A DNA stretch of 64,000 bases from Bradyrhizobium niftali (GTDB lineage Bacteria > Pseudomonadota > Alphaproteobacteria > Rhizobiales > Xanthobacteraceae). Both the position numbers and the translations under genes were made by a program. Shown here piece by piece: positions 34,046-42,338 of this stretch (within the stretch, counting starts at the first letter, position 1; the number at the start of each line of letters is the position of its first letter). The notes beneath the pieces are model-generated. The model was not told where the DNA came from, did not search any database, and saw nothing but the letters and a program-made list of their open reading frames with translations. The stretch is from contig NZ_SPQT01000002.1 in the NCBI RefSeq assembly GCF_004571025.1, positions 124,001 through 188,000 of the forward strand. Reading direction: 5' to 3'.

Positions 34046-35035
34046 ATGACACCAGGCATCGTCAATCCTCAGGCCAGTCACGAGCGAGCTCGTTCAACAA
34101 TGATGGCCTGGCGTGTCCACGAGTTTGGGCCACCTGAGGTCATGAAATTGGAGCACGTCCCGCGGCCGGAACCCGGCCCTGGCGAGGTCCTGGTCAAGGT
34201 TGAAGCCGCAGGGGTCGGACCGTGGGATGGATGGATCAGGGCCGGAAAGAGCGCTTTGCCGCAACCGCTCCCTCTCACGTTGGGCTCCGACCTTTCGGGT
34301 GAAGTCGTCGGCGTGGGCCCAGGCGTTACCGATCTGCGCGTGGGAGATCAGGTTTATGGCGTTACGAATTCGAGGTTTGTCGGGGCCTACGCCGAATACG
34401 CTTTGGCTTCTGCCGGAATGGTCTCCAACAAGCCCGCTTCGCTGACCCACGTTGAAGCCGCTTCTGTTCCTGTCATTGCCGCCACCGCATGGCAGGCTCT
34501 GTTTGATCAGGCCCAGCTCAAGGAAGGCCAAAAGGTGGTCATCCACGGAGCGGCAGGAAACGTCGGGTCCTATGCGGTTCAGTTGGCCCGGCGCGCGGGT
34601 CTCCAGACCATCGCGACTGCGGCGGCTCATGATATTCCATTGGTGCGCGACCTCGGCGCAGATGCCGTGATCGACTATCGCGCTCAACGGTTTGAGGAGC
34701 AGGTTCGCGAGGCCGACGCCGTCATCGATCTGGTCGGCGGCGAAACACAAAGCCGTTCGTTCGAGGTCCTCCGCCGCGGCGGCAAGCTGATCTCCGCGGT
34801 TTCCCACCCGGATCAGTATCTTGCAACGCGCCACAGTGTTGAAGCCAGGTTCTTTCTCGTCAACGTCACGAACCGATATCTGATGCAGATCGCCCGTCTT
34901 GTCGATGCCGGAAAGTTGCGAACAAAGGTAGGGGCTGTCTTGCCCCTCGCGGGCGCGCGTGAAGCTCATTTAATGCTGGAGCGCGTGCGGCCCCAGCCGA
35001 AAGGAAAAATCGTGCTCAAGGTTACTTCGAGTTGA
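34046..35035 (+). CDS. MDR-family NADP-dependent oxidoreductase (quinone reductase-like)
   Basis: The product is 329 residues from 34046 (GGGAG ten bases upstream); an internal start at 34097 would give the conventional MMAWRVHEFGPPEVMKLEHV opening. The catalytic-domain elements are GEVLVKVEAAGVGPWDGWIR and LGSDLSGEVVGVGPGV. The Rossmann loop reads VVIHGAAGNVGSYAVQLARR. No zinc ligands are present. The gene ends just before the first HD-domain gene (72 bp) and probably forms a transcript with it. It may reduce an activated double bond or quinone. Confidence 0.85.
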   Translation: MTPGIVNPQASHERARSTMMAWRVHEFGPPEVMKLEHVPRPEPGPGEVLVKVEAAGVGPWDGWIRAGKSALPQPLPLTLGSDLSGEVVGVGPGVTDLRVGDQVYGVTNSRFVGAYAEYALASAGMVSNKPASLTHVEAASVPVIAATAWQALFDQAQLKEGQKVVIHGAAGNVGSYAVQLARRAGLQTIATAAAHDIPLVRDLGADAVIDYRAQRFEEQVREADAVIDLVGGETQSRSFEVLRRGGKLISAVSHPDQYLATRHSVEARFFLVNVTNRYLMQIARLVDAGKLRTKVGAVLPLAGAREAHLMLERVRPQPKGKIVLKVTSS

Positions 35036-35106
35036 TCACCAGGCGTTGGGCTCGCGAGCCATTGTGTGTTGCCTGCCCCTCGGCCGCTCTTGAAAGGAAA
35101 CATCAA

Positions 35107-35757
35107 ATGACCACTCGAAAACCAGCCCGCGCCCCCCGGATTCCCGATTCCTTGCTCGCAAAAGAGGCGACAGACCTCCTGCGCGAGCATTCCACCGATC
35201 TGCTGTTCAATCACTCAATCCGTGTCTACCTGTTCGCGGCTGAGCAGGGGCATCAGAGAAAGCTCCGCTTTGACCCTGAGCTCCTTTACGTCGCTGCAGC
35301 ATTTCACGATCTCGGTCTCATCAAGAAGTTCTCGAGCCCGGACGAGCGCTTCGAAGTTGATGGCGCAAATGCCGCCCGTCAGTTCCTCAGCACCCACAAT
35401 ATCCCGGAAGATCAGGTGCAGACGGTCTGGGAGGCAATCGCGCTGCACACCACGCCCGGCATCCCGAAGTATATGGGCCCGGAAGTCGCGCTCCTCAATT
35501 CAGGTGTTCTTCTCGATGTGATCGGGGTGGGCTTCGAGCATTTTCCCGCGGATATCCTTCAGGACATCATCGCCAGGTACCCGCGAACGAACTTCAAAAA
35601 CGGCTTTATTCAGGAGTATTTCGCGGGCTTTGCGCGTAAGCCAGCGACCACGTACGGCACAGTCAACGCCGCCGTCTGCGAGCGTTTCATCCCGGGGTTC
35701 AAGAGCCCCAACGCGTGCGATCTGATTGCTGCATCTCCCTTGCCGGATTCTCCATGA
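35107..35757 (+). CDS. HD-domain protein, cyanamide hydratase-like (paralog 1)
   Basis: The 216-residue protein starts at the ATG at 35107 (GAAAGGAAA upstream). The HD metal site is visible: His36 in LLFNHSIRVYLFAAEQG, His67-Asp68 in AAAFHDLGL, and His114 in AIALHTTPGIPKYMGPEVAL. RFEVDGANAARQFL between them is typical of the cyanamide hydratase/DDI2-like HD subfamily. Some members hydrate nitriles such as cyanamide, and the function of bacterial members is mostly unknown. A close paralog (37684-38325) lies 2 kb downstream in the same orientation, with conserved metal ligands in both. Confidence 0.82.
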   Translation: MTTRKPARAPRIPDSLLAKEATDLLREHSTDLLFNHSIRVYLFAAEQGHQRKLRFDPELLYVAAAFHDLGLIKKFSSPDERFEVDGANAARQFLSTHNIPEDQVQTVWEAIALHTTPGIPKYMGPEVALLNSGVLLDVIGVGFEHFPADILQDIIARYPRTNFKNGFIQEYFAGFARKPATTYGTVNAAVCERFIPGFKSPNACDLIAASPLPDSP

Positions 35758-35789
35758 CGAAGTTCAACATCTCAAAAGAGGAAAGTGCC

Positions 35790-36350
35790 ATGCTCCTAGA
35801 ACTCATATCCGCGTACGGGCGAATTGCCAGCGGCGAGGCACTTGCCTTTCTTCGCGAGCTAATTCTGAACGCGCTTTCTATCGACACAAAGGGTCACACG
35901 ATCACCGGGCTGCTGGCCAGAAGCGCAGTGCGAGCCGCCGCCGTTCCGTTGCTAGCATCAGCGATCGCTTTGGCAGCCTCTCCCGCGGTCGCTCAGGACC
36001 GGGAGTAAGTGAAGGTAGTCTTCGAGCACGCACTGCCAAATGTCGAAGGAAAGAGATTGGTTTCCGTTGTTGTGAACTATCCGCCCGGGGCTAAATCGCT
36101 GCCTCATCACCACGCGGCATCGGCATTCATCTACGCTTATGTACTGTCGGGGACGATCCGCAGTCAGGTCGACAATGACGCGCCGAAGGTCTACCATCAA
36201 GGCGAAGCGTTTTACGAGATGCCGGGCTCACATCACAGGATGAGTGAAAACGCGAGCAAAACGGAGCCCTCCAGTTTACTCGCGGTCTTCGTCGTCGATG
36301 CCAAGGACGATGTCTTGACGACGCCAGACAGCGCGCCAGGATCGCGATAG
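35790..36350 (+). pseudogene. Exported cupin protein interrupted by one in-frame ochre codon
   Basis: Behind AGAGGAAAG an ATG at 35790 opens MLLELISAYGRIASGEALAF and leads into a signal sequence (AVRAAAVPLLASAIALAASP, then AVAQD). TAA at 36006-36008 then interrupts. The same frame continues at once with VKVVFEHALPNVEGKRLVSV and a complete small cupin: PGAKSLPHHHAASAFIYAYV holds the HxH ligands, and GEAFYEMPGSHHRMSENAS supplies the second motif. Total length is about 186 codons. A GTG right after the stop (36009) could in principle start a cytoplasmic version lacking the leader. The N-terminal 40 residues are longer than a usual leader. Confidence 0.75.
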
Positions 36351-36362
36351 GGCGGCTCAAGC

Positions 36363-36389
36363 GGGTCTGTCCCGGATCGCACCAGACCC
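36363..36389 (+). terminator. Hairpin after the cupin gene
   Basis: GGGTCTG (36363-36369) pairs perfectly with CAGACCC (36383-36389) across a 13-nt loop, and TTT follows. It lies 13 bp after the cupin stop and 58 bp before the AraC-type regulator start. It may be a weak intrinsic terminator or, less likely, an operator for the regulator gene. Confidence 0.4.
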
Positions 36390-36446
36390 TTTGAAGTGTG
36401 CGGACGACATACATAATGAGGCGCCAGACTGGAGAGGCAGTAAGGA

Positions 36447-37421
36447 GTGCCGGTACAAGCTGTCGCGATTGTCGTCTACGAGGGGGTCCAGGCTTTGGAT
36501 GTGGCCGGGCCGCTCGACGTGTTCAGCGAGGCGAACACGTTTCTGGACGATTCCGATCGCTATGAAACAGTGTTAATCGCCGCTCACCGCAATCCGCTGC
36601 GGGCATCGAATGGCCTAAGGCTAATGGCGGACCTGACCTTCGAGGAGGCGACAGGCGGTTTCGACATCATATTGGTGGCGGGTGCGCCGACGCCACCGGA
36701 AGCGGAACCAGAGCCCTCCCTGGTCGAGTGGGTCAAGCAGTTGCCGTGGCGCTCAAGCGTGTATGGATCGATCTGCACCGGGGCCTTCGTGCTTGGCTAT
36801 GCCGGTCTTCTCGACGATCGGCGTGTCACAACCCATTGGCAGGATGCTAAGTCGCTAGCCGCGAGATTTCCCAAGGCAAGAGTCGAACCTGACTTGATCT
36901 ATGTGCGGGATGGACGGTTGATCACCGCCGCCGGTGTGACTGCCGGGATAGATCTGGGTTTGGCGCTCGTGTTGCAGCGGCACGGCCCGGAAACAGCGCT
37001 CAAGGTCGCCAAGCGGCTGGTCGTGGTGGCCCAGCGCCAGGGCGGACAGTCGCAGTTCAGTCCCTATCTGACGGCCCCCGCCGATCCGGAATCAGCAATC
37101 GCACGCATCCAGGACCATGTCATGGCCAGAATCGGGGATCGTCACACGCTGGCGTCGCTTGCTACTGTCGTCGGGATGAGTCCCCGGAATCTGGCCCGGC
37201 ATTTTGTGCAGGTGACCGGTATCACACCGCACGAGTTCGTCGAGCGCGCACGTGTCGACGCGGCTCGCATGATGCTGGAAGGAAGCGACCGGCCGCTGAA
37301 GGCAGTCGCCTTCGATTGCGGCTTCGGGTCGGCGGACCGGATGAGAATCGTCTTCAGCACCCGCCTTGGCGTCACACCGGTGCAATATCGCGCGAGTTTC
37401 CGGCGGACAGAGACGGCATAG
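36447..37421 (+). CDS. GlxA-type regulator: DJ-1/PfpI domain plus AraC HTH
   Basis: The 324-residue protein starts at GTG 36447 with GGAGAGG nine bases upstream. Residues about 5-190 form a DJ-1/PfpI-like ligand domain (AIVVYEGVQALDVAGPLDVF, YGSICTGAFVLGYAGLLDDR with the nucleophile-elbow Cys). Residues about 220-320 form the double HTH (LASLATVVGMSPRNLARHFV and KAVAFDCGFGSADRMRIVFS, then GVTPVQYR). Such regulators sense small molecules, including nitrogen compounds. It lies between the two HD-domain genes and is a candidate regulator for them. Confidence 0.88.
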   Translation: MPVQAVAIVVYEGVQALDVAGPLDVFSEANTFLDDSDRYETVLIAAHRNPLRASNGLRLMADLTFEEATGGFDIILVAGAPTPPEAEPEPSLVEWVKQLPWRSSVYGSICTGAFVLGYAGLLDDRRVTTHWQDAKSLAARFPKARVEPDLIYVRDGRLITAAGVTAGIDLGLALVLQRHGPETALKVAKRLVVVAQRQGGQSQFSPYLTAPADPESAIARIQDHVMARIGDRHTLASLATVVGMSPRNLARHFVQVTGITPHEFVERARVDAARMMLEGSDRPLKAVAFDCGFGSADRMRIVFSTRLGVTPVQYRASFRRTETA

Positions 37422-37496
37422 AGCGCGACCGCTCCGAGGAAGCCATTGCCGTTGCAGAATGGTCTGACCGCTTGTTGGCAGCAAACAAGGTGCGGC

Positions 37497-37528
37497 CGTC
37501 CTGATCCATAGGATCGTGTGTGTTGTCC
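37497..37528 (+). promoter_or_regulatory. Operator-like element, copy 2 (GATCC-ATA-GGATC dyad)
   Basis: The element contains GATCCATAGGATC, a perfect 5-bp inverted repeat, embedded in a stretch that closely matches 33886-33917 (flanks GTCCT on the left and GTGTTGTCC on the right). It lies about 160 bp upstream of the second HD-domain gene and just downstream of the GlxA-type regulator gene. Confidence 0.45.
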
Positions 37529-37683
37529 GCCGCGAGGCTCCTCCGCAAAATACGCATAACCAGGGCGCTCGGACTTACGCCGACGGACGTCGCCGCCGAA
37601 TAGCGACACCACCCATCCTCGATCCGTAACCATCACCTAGCGATTTACGCCACCCGATTCTGATCCAACGAAGGAGAACATCA

Positions 37684-38325
37684 ATGTCGGAGATCATTGC
37701 CGGTATTCGCGTGCCGGACAGCGCCATCGCCCGCGCGGCGACCCAGCTTGTGCGCGACACCGAAGACGATCTGCTCTACAATCACAGCCGCCGCGTCTTC
37801 TTTTGGGGGGCGCTAACAGGCGCGCGCCGCGGCCTGAGATACGACCCGGAGCTGCTCTATCTGGGCGCCATGTTCCACGACATGGGGTTGACCGAGAAGT
37901 ATTCGAGCCCCGACCTGCGCTTCGAGGTAGACGGAGCCAACGCCGCACGCGACTTCATGAAGAGCTACGGCGTGCCGGAACGCGACGTCGAGGATGTCTG
38001 GACCGCCATCGCGCTGCACACGACGCCCGGCATCCCAGAGCACATGCGTCCCACCATCGCGCTGGTGATCGCCGGCGTGGAAATGGACGTGCTCGGTATC
38101 ACCTATCACGACTTCACGCACGAGCAGCGGGACCATGTGTGTGCCCACCATCCGCGCGAGGCCAACTTCAAGGAGAACATCATCGACCACTTCGCCAACT
38201 GCATCGTCAAGAAGCCTCTTACAACGTTCGGAAACGTCAAAGCCGACGTACTGGCGCTGAAGGACATGGACTATGTGCGCGGAAACTTCTGCTCGATCAT
38301 TCTCGGCTCGCCATGGCCGAACTGA
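37684..38325 (+). CDS. HD-domain protein, cyanamide hydratase-like (paralog 2)
   Basis: The 213-residue protein has AAGGAG upstream of the ATG. The metal ligands are conserved relative to paralog 1: His34 in LLYNHSRRVFFWGALTG, His65-Asp66 in GAMFHDMGL, and His in AIALHTTPGIPEHMRPTIAL. RFEVDGANAARDFM and DVLGITYHDF are shared family features. The two copies differ enough to have separate substrates. Position after a GlxA-type regulator suggests substrate-dependent control. Cyanamide or nitrile hydration is a family-based guess. Confidence 0.82.
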   Translation: MSEIIAGIRVPDSAIARAATQLVRDTEDDLLYNHSRRVFFWGALTGARRGLRYDPELLYLGAMFHDMGLTEKYSSPDLRFEVDGANAARDFMKSYGVPERDVEDVWTAIALHTTPGIPEHMRPTIALVIAGVEMDVLGITYHDFTHEQRDHVCAHHPREANFKENIIDHFANCIVKKPLTTFGNVKADVLALKDMDYVRGNFCSIILGSPWPN

Positions 38326-38771
38326 AGGTCGTAGCTGGAGCGCAGCAAGGTTGCAGATCGCAGCTCGAGTTTCGATCCAAAGATGGCGGCCTCTGCCGCA
38401 GCCGGTATCCGGGTTGAGCGTCAATTCGACGTGCCAAGCGCAGGAGTCGAGGCTGCTCTTGGCGCAACACCGGGCCATCGATACTCGGGTCGACCGGCTA
38501 CTCATGGTGTCTGGCGCGGGAGAGGGGAAGTTGCTACCGTTGGCAAGGAACCGGTCGTCACGCAGCGCGCCACCGGACCTCCTGCACGTATCCTGAGCAC
38601 CCATATCCAACGTGGGTATTGATGATGAACTCACGGCCGATATGGAGACAATCAGCAAGTGAGCGTCCTGGCCTTCAGCGCCACGATCAATGAGGACGGA
38701 ACGTCAAGCCCTTCGCCGAACGCGTCGCTAATTTGATATCCTGCGTCGGCGATTCACGTTCTCGAGGTCTC
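38326..38771. other. Gene-free stretch before the AraC-family gene
   Basis: About 450 bp with only short frames without domain content on both strands. The AraC promoter should lie near the right end. No repeat copy or hairpin of note was seen. Confidence 0.35.
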
Positions 38772-39758
38772 ATGTCTCAAGTCGACTGGTTGAGTCATCT
38801 CCTGCAAATCATGACCGTTACTGGCCAACTTGAGGTGCGCTGCGCGTACGGCGCACCCTGGCGTGTGATCTGGCCTACGGCGGGGGCGAACGAGATCCCC
38901 TACCACGTCATAGTCAAGGGTCGGGCCATTTTCGAGGACCCTGATTCGAGAACGGTGCAGGAGCTTGAAAGCGGAGATGTCGTATTGCTCCCGCACGGTT
39001 CGGCGCATGTACTGCACGACGGCAGCGGCAAAAAGCCAATTGCCACGCACCAGAGCAGGGGCTCCGCAGGATGGATGTTAAGCGAGAACGATGGACCGGG
39101 TGAGCGACTGGATCTCCTGTGCGGACGGTTTTTCGTGGTGCCGCCCCATGACCGGCTGGTCCGCAACTATCTGCCGGCAAAACTGGTGGTTCGGGCTATG
39201 AAAAACGATGGAGGAGAGGACACCGCGTCGGCATCGAGTCAGCTTTCCGGACTGGTGGGCCTGATGCGAATGGAGTCCGCCGCTGACCGAGCGGGAGGAC
39301 GCGCCATTCTCAACGCGCTCTCGACGGTCTTGTTCACGCTAGTGCTGCGCGCTGCGAGTGAAGCCGGAAAATCCTCCGACGGCTTGTTGGCCCTTACTGG
39401 CCATCCGAGATTGGCATCGGCTATGGCGGCGATGTTCGCTGATCCGGCGCGACAGTGGAAGCTTCCCGAGTTGGCCGGTTTATGCGGCATGTCACGCGCT
39501 ACATTCATGCGCCACTTTCAGGACAAGTTAGGTCGCTCCGCCCTCGACCTGCTGACCGATCTTCGCATGAGTATGGCCGCGAACGAGCTCAAGAAGCCAA
39601 AGATCAGCACGGAAGCTGTGGCCGAGGCGGTTGGGTATCAATCGATATCGGCTTTTCGACGTGTCTTTGCTGAGAGGATGGGGATGACACCAGGGGAATG
39701 GCGCCATCTGGCGCACGCCGCCGAGCAGTCGACGAGTAACGCCACAGCGCCAGAATGA
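38772..39758 (+). CDS. AraC-family regulator with cupin (Cupin_6) sensor domain
   Basis: The product is 328 residues from the ATG at 38772 (MSQVDWLSHLLQIMTVTGQL). Residues about 5-195 form the AraC_binding_2/Cupin_6 domain typical of regulators of adjacent oxidoreductase genes (YHVIVKGRAIFED, LESGDVVLLPHGSAHVLHDG, LLCGRFFV). Residues about 225-315 form the double HTH (LPELAGLCGMSRATFMRHFQ, then TEAVAEAVGYQSISAFRRVF and MTPGEWRH). It lies 95 bp upstream of the nitroreductase/AhpD-like/MDR genes in the same direction and is their likely activator. Confidence 0.88.
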   Translation: MSQVDWLSHLLQIMTVTGQLEVRCAYGAPWRVIWPTAGANEIPYHVIVKGRAIFEDPDSRTVQELESGDVVLLPHGSAHVLHDGSGKKPIATHQSRGSAGWMLSENDGPGERLDLLCGRFFVVPPHDRLVRNYLPAKLVVRAMKNDGGEDTASASSQLSGLVGLMRMESAADRAGGRAILNALSTVLFTLVLRAASEAGKSSDGLLALTGHPRLASAMAAMFADPARQWKLPELAGLCGMSRATFMRHFQDKLGRSALDLLTDLRMSMAANELKKPKISTEAVAEAVGYQSISAFRRVFAERMGMTPGEWRHLAHAAEQSTSNATAPE

Positions 39759-39853
39759 TCCTTTCGAGCATCATTTTGATCAAATAGAGGCTCGAAATCA
39801 TCAAATCCATCAGTAGGTTGGGCTCCGTAATCACTTGATGAGGGAGCCACCCA

Positions 39854-40540
39854 ATGAACAACACCGCTACCACAGCTGCCGCTGCCGATCCCCAAACGTC
39901 CCGTTCGCTTGCACGGTCGCTGCCGACAAACGCCGTGATCGACACCATTATGGCCCGCAGTGCTGCGAAATATTACGACACGACGGCCGTGCTCAGCGAC
40001 GATCAGATCCGTGACCTCGTGCGGATCGGTACATCGGCGCCGACGTCCTTCCATCTGCAGAACTGGCGCTTCATCGCCGTGCGCTCACCCGAAGCAAAGG
40101 CGCGGCTACGTCCGATCGCCTGGAATCAGCCCGCGATCACCGAAGCAGCCGTTACGTTCATCATCATCGGCCAGTTGGCCGATGCCAGCACTGTCCCTGA
40201 CCGTCTCGCGCCAGTCGTGGAAGCCGGAATCATGTCGGCACATCTAGTGCCGGAATGGGAGGGGCCTGCGCGCGGCCTGTACGATAATCAACCGCAGCGG
40301 CAGCGCGACGAAGCCGTCCGCTCCGCGACCTTCGGCGCCGCAGCCATCATCTATGCGGCCCGCTCGCTTGGCCTGGGTTCGACTCCGATGATCGGTTTCG
40401 ATGTGGAGACCGTCCACAGAGAGTTCGCTCTGGCCGAAGACGAGATCCCGGTCATGCTGCTGACGGTCGGGCCGGAGCGGCCTGGCAACTGGCCTCAGAA
40501 GCCGCGCCTGCCCGTGGCCGATGTGCTGCACTTCGCATAA
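39854..40540 (+). CDS. Nitroreductase family protein
   Basis: The 228-residue protein starts behind GAGGGAGC. FMN-binding elements are recognisable: IMARSAAKYYDTTAVLSDDQ, IGTSAPTSFHLQNWRFIAV, AATFG-like SATFGAAAIIYAARSLGLGS and PVMLLTVGPE. It differs clearly from the nitroreductase at 32366 (shorter insert, different N-terminus), so the two are not recent duplicates. It lies 35 bp before the AhpD-like gene and 95 bp after the AraC-type regulator gene. The likely task is flavin-dependent reduction of nitro compounds or quinones. Confidence 0.85.
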   Translation: MNNTATTAAAADPQTSRSLARSLPTNAVIDTIMARSAAKYYDTTAVLSDDQIRDLVRIGTSAPTSFHLQNWRFIAVRSPEAKARLRPIAWNQPAITEAAVTFIIIGQLADASTVPDRLAPVVEAGIMSAHLVPEWEGPARGLYDNQPQRQRDEAVRSATFGAAAIIYAARSLGLGSTPMIGFDVETVHREFALAEDEIPVMLLTVGPERPGNWPQKPRLPVADVLHFA

Positions 40541-40575
40541 CCAACCCCGAAGCCTATCATTCAAGGAGAAATATC

Positions 40576-41121
40576 ATGGCCAGAGCTGCTGCTCTGAAGC
40601 AGGAACACGTTCCGGCTGCTTTGAAACCGACCCTCGACATGTTCACCAAGAACATCGGGTTCACGCCCAACATGATGGCGACCTTCGCGCAAAGCCCGAT
40701 CGCATTCAACGCATGGGCCGCTCTGCTCGGCTCCTTGAGCAAGGCGCTCGACGTCAAGACGCGCGACAGCATCGGCCTTGCGGTCTCCGAAGTGAACGGC
40801 TGCGACTACTGCCTGACGGTGCACAGCTTCACAGCGGAGCATATGGCCAAGCTGCCGGCCGAGGACATTGTTCTCGCCCGAAAGGGGCATGCCAGAGATC
40901 CAAAGCGGGATGCCGCCGTCCAGTTTGCACGCAAGATCATCGAGAGCCGTGGCCACGTCACGGACGCCGATCTGCAACCCGTCCGCGATGCGGGCTACAC
41001 GGATGCGAACATCATGGAGATCGTCGCGCTTGTGGCCATGTACTCGCTGACGAACTTCTTCAACAACGTGTTCCATCCCGACAAGGACTTCCCCGCGGTG
41101 ACACCGGCCGGCTCGATCTGA
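40576..41121 (+). CDS. AhpD-like carboxymuconolactone decarboxylase-family protein
   Basis: The 181-residue protein has AAGGAG upstream. The alkylhydroperoxidase AhpD core is present as Glu72-x3-Cys76-x2-Cys79-x3-His83 within VSEVNGCDYCLTVHSFTAEH. A helix-rich C-terminus ends FFNNVFHPDKDFP, typical of the uncharacterised peroxidase-related branch. It should act as a peroxidase or thiol reductant in the cytoplasm. The genes before (nitroreductase) and after (MDR reductase) suggest a joint role against reactive electrophiles. Confidence 0.87.
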   Translation: MARAAALKQEHVPAALKPTLDMFTKNIGFTPNMMATFAQSPIAFNAWAALLGSLSKALDVKTRDSIGLAVSEVNGCDYCLTVHSFTAEHMAKLPAEDIVLARKGHARDPKRDAAVQFARKIIESRGHVTDADLQPVRDAGYTDANIMEIVALVAMYSLTNFFNNVFHPDKDFPAVTPAGSI

Positions 41122-41174
41122 GCACGGTCGGGAAGTTCGGAATCTGAAAAACACCACACATAAAGGAGTCGAAG

Positions 41175-42092
41175 ATGAAAGCGATTATCGTGACGGACCA
41201 GGCTGCCGGGTTTGCCGGGATGAAGCTGGTGGAACGGCCCGAACCACAACCAGCGATAAACGACGTGATCGTAAAGGTTCACGCATCGGGCTTCGTTCCG
41301 ACCGAATTGGAATGGCCCTCGACGTGGACGGATCGTCGCGAACAGAACCGAGCTCCGTCAATCCTCGGGCACGAATTTGCCGGCGTCGTCGCGGCTCTTG
41401 GCTACGGCACTACGGGACTGTCGGTGGGACAGCGTGTGTTCGGCCTTGCCGACTGGTATCGGGACGGCTCTCTCGCCGAGTACATCGCTATCGAGGCGCG
41501 CAATCTCGCGCCCTTGCCGGGTGACGTCGACTTCAAGATCGGCGCGAGCCTGCCGATCTCCGGCTTGACCGCGTGGCAGGGGCTTTTTCAGCACGGCCGT
41601 CTTCAGGCAGGTCAGAGCGTGCTTGCGCATGGCGCGGCGGGCGCGGTCGGTTCTATGGTGGTTCAGCTCGCGCGAGAGGCCGGCGCCTATGTCATCGGAA
41701 CAGGACGCGCGCCCGACCGGCAGAAAGCGCTCGACTTCGGTGCTAATGAATTCATCGACCTGGAGAACGATGCGCTCAAAGATATCGGTGGCGTCGATCT
41801 CGCATTCGACGTCATCGGCGGCGACATCCAGCGGCAGTCTGCAGCCCTCGTCAGGGCCGGAGGGACGCTGGTGAGTGTCGTCGGCCCAGCGGAGGCTCAG
41901 CCGCTCGACGGTCTGGCCATCGACTTCGTCGTGGAGGCCGATCGCGGCCAATTGAACGAGATCGTCCAGAGGGTGCGGGACGGCAGGCTGCGGACGAACA
42001 TTGGAAAGGTCTCCTCCCTCGACGATGCCGTGGCCACCTTCAACTCGACCGAGCGACGCCAAGGCAAGACGATCATTCAGGTCCGGTCGTAA
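41175..42092 (+). CDS. MDR-family NADP-dependent oxidoreductase
   Basis: The 305-residue protein has AAAGGAG upstream. The catalytic domain shows VIVKVHASGFVPTELEWPST and ILGHEFAGVVAALGYGTTGL; the nucleotide site reads VLAHGAAGAVGSMVVQLARE. Zinc ligands are absent. It is the third gene of the AraC-nitroreductase-AhpD-MDR set. A perfect hairpin 54 bp after the stop probably ends the transcript, and repeat copy D follows. Confidence 0.87.
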   Translation: MKAIIVTDQAAGFAGMKLVERPEPQPAINDVIVKVHASGFVPTELEWPSTWTDRREQNRAPSILGHEFAGVVAALGYGTTGLSVGQRVFGLADWYRDGSLAEYIAIEARNLAPLPGDVDFKIGASLPISGLTAWQGLFQHGRLQAGQSVLAHGAAGAVGSMVVQLAREAGAYVIGTGRAPDRQKALDFGANEFIDLENDALKDIGGVDLAFDVIGGDIQRQSAALVRAGGTLVSVVGPAEAQPLDGLAIDFVVEADRGQLNEIVQRVRDGRLRTNIGKVSSLDDAVATFNSTERRQGKTIIQVRS

Positions 42093-42145
42093 AAGCTTGG
42101 GTAGGAGGAGGGTTCAGCTCTCCCCAACGACTTCGTTCCGCTTCC

Positions 42146-42174
42146 GGATCGTGCCGAGTGTCTTGGCACGATCC
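42146..42174 (+). terminator. Perfect 10-bp stem hairpin after the MDR gene
   Basis: GGATCGTGCC (42146-42155) and GGCACGATCC (42165-42174) form a perfect 10-bp stem around a 9-nt loop (GAGTGTCTT). It lies 54 bp after the stop of the last gene of the AraC-regulated set. No T run follows, so termination efficiency is uncertain, but position and stem strength favour a transcript end. Confidence 0.55.
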
Positions 42175-42338
42175 AGGCGATGTATGCGATGCGGTAGTCA
42201 GTCCGTGGAGGCAGGACCATTCTGAGTCGCGCACAGGCGAGCGAAGGGGAGTACCAGCGTGTTGATGATCTATGACGGTACTGAAGGGACATCGCATCGG
42301 AGCGGCTCTAACAGTTTCGTCTACCAAGCAACGGCAAT

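Noticed and set aside
32366..40540. The two nitroreductase genes as a recent duplication
   Set aside because: Their N-termini, insert lengths and motifs differ clearly; they belong to different branches of the family.
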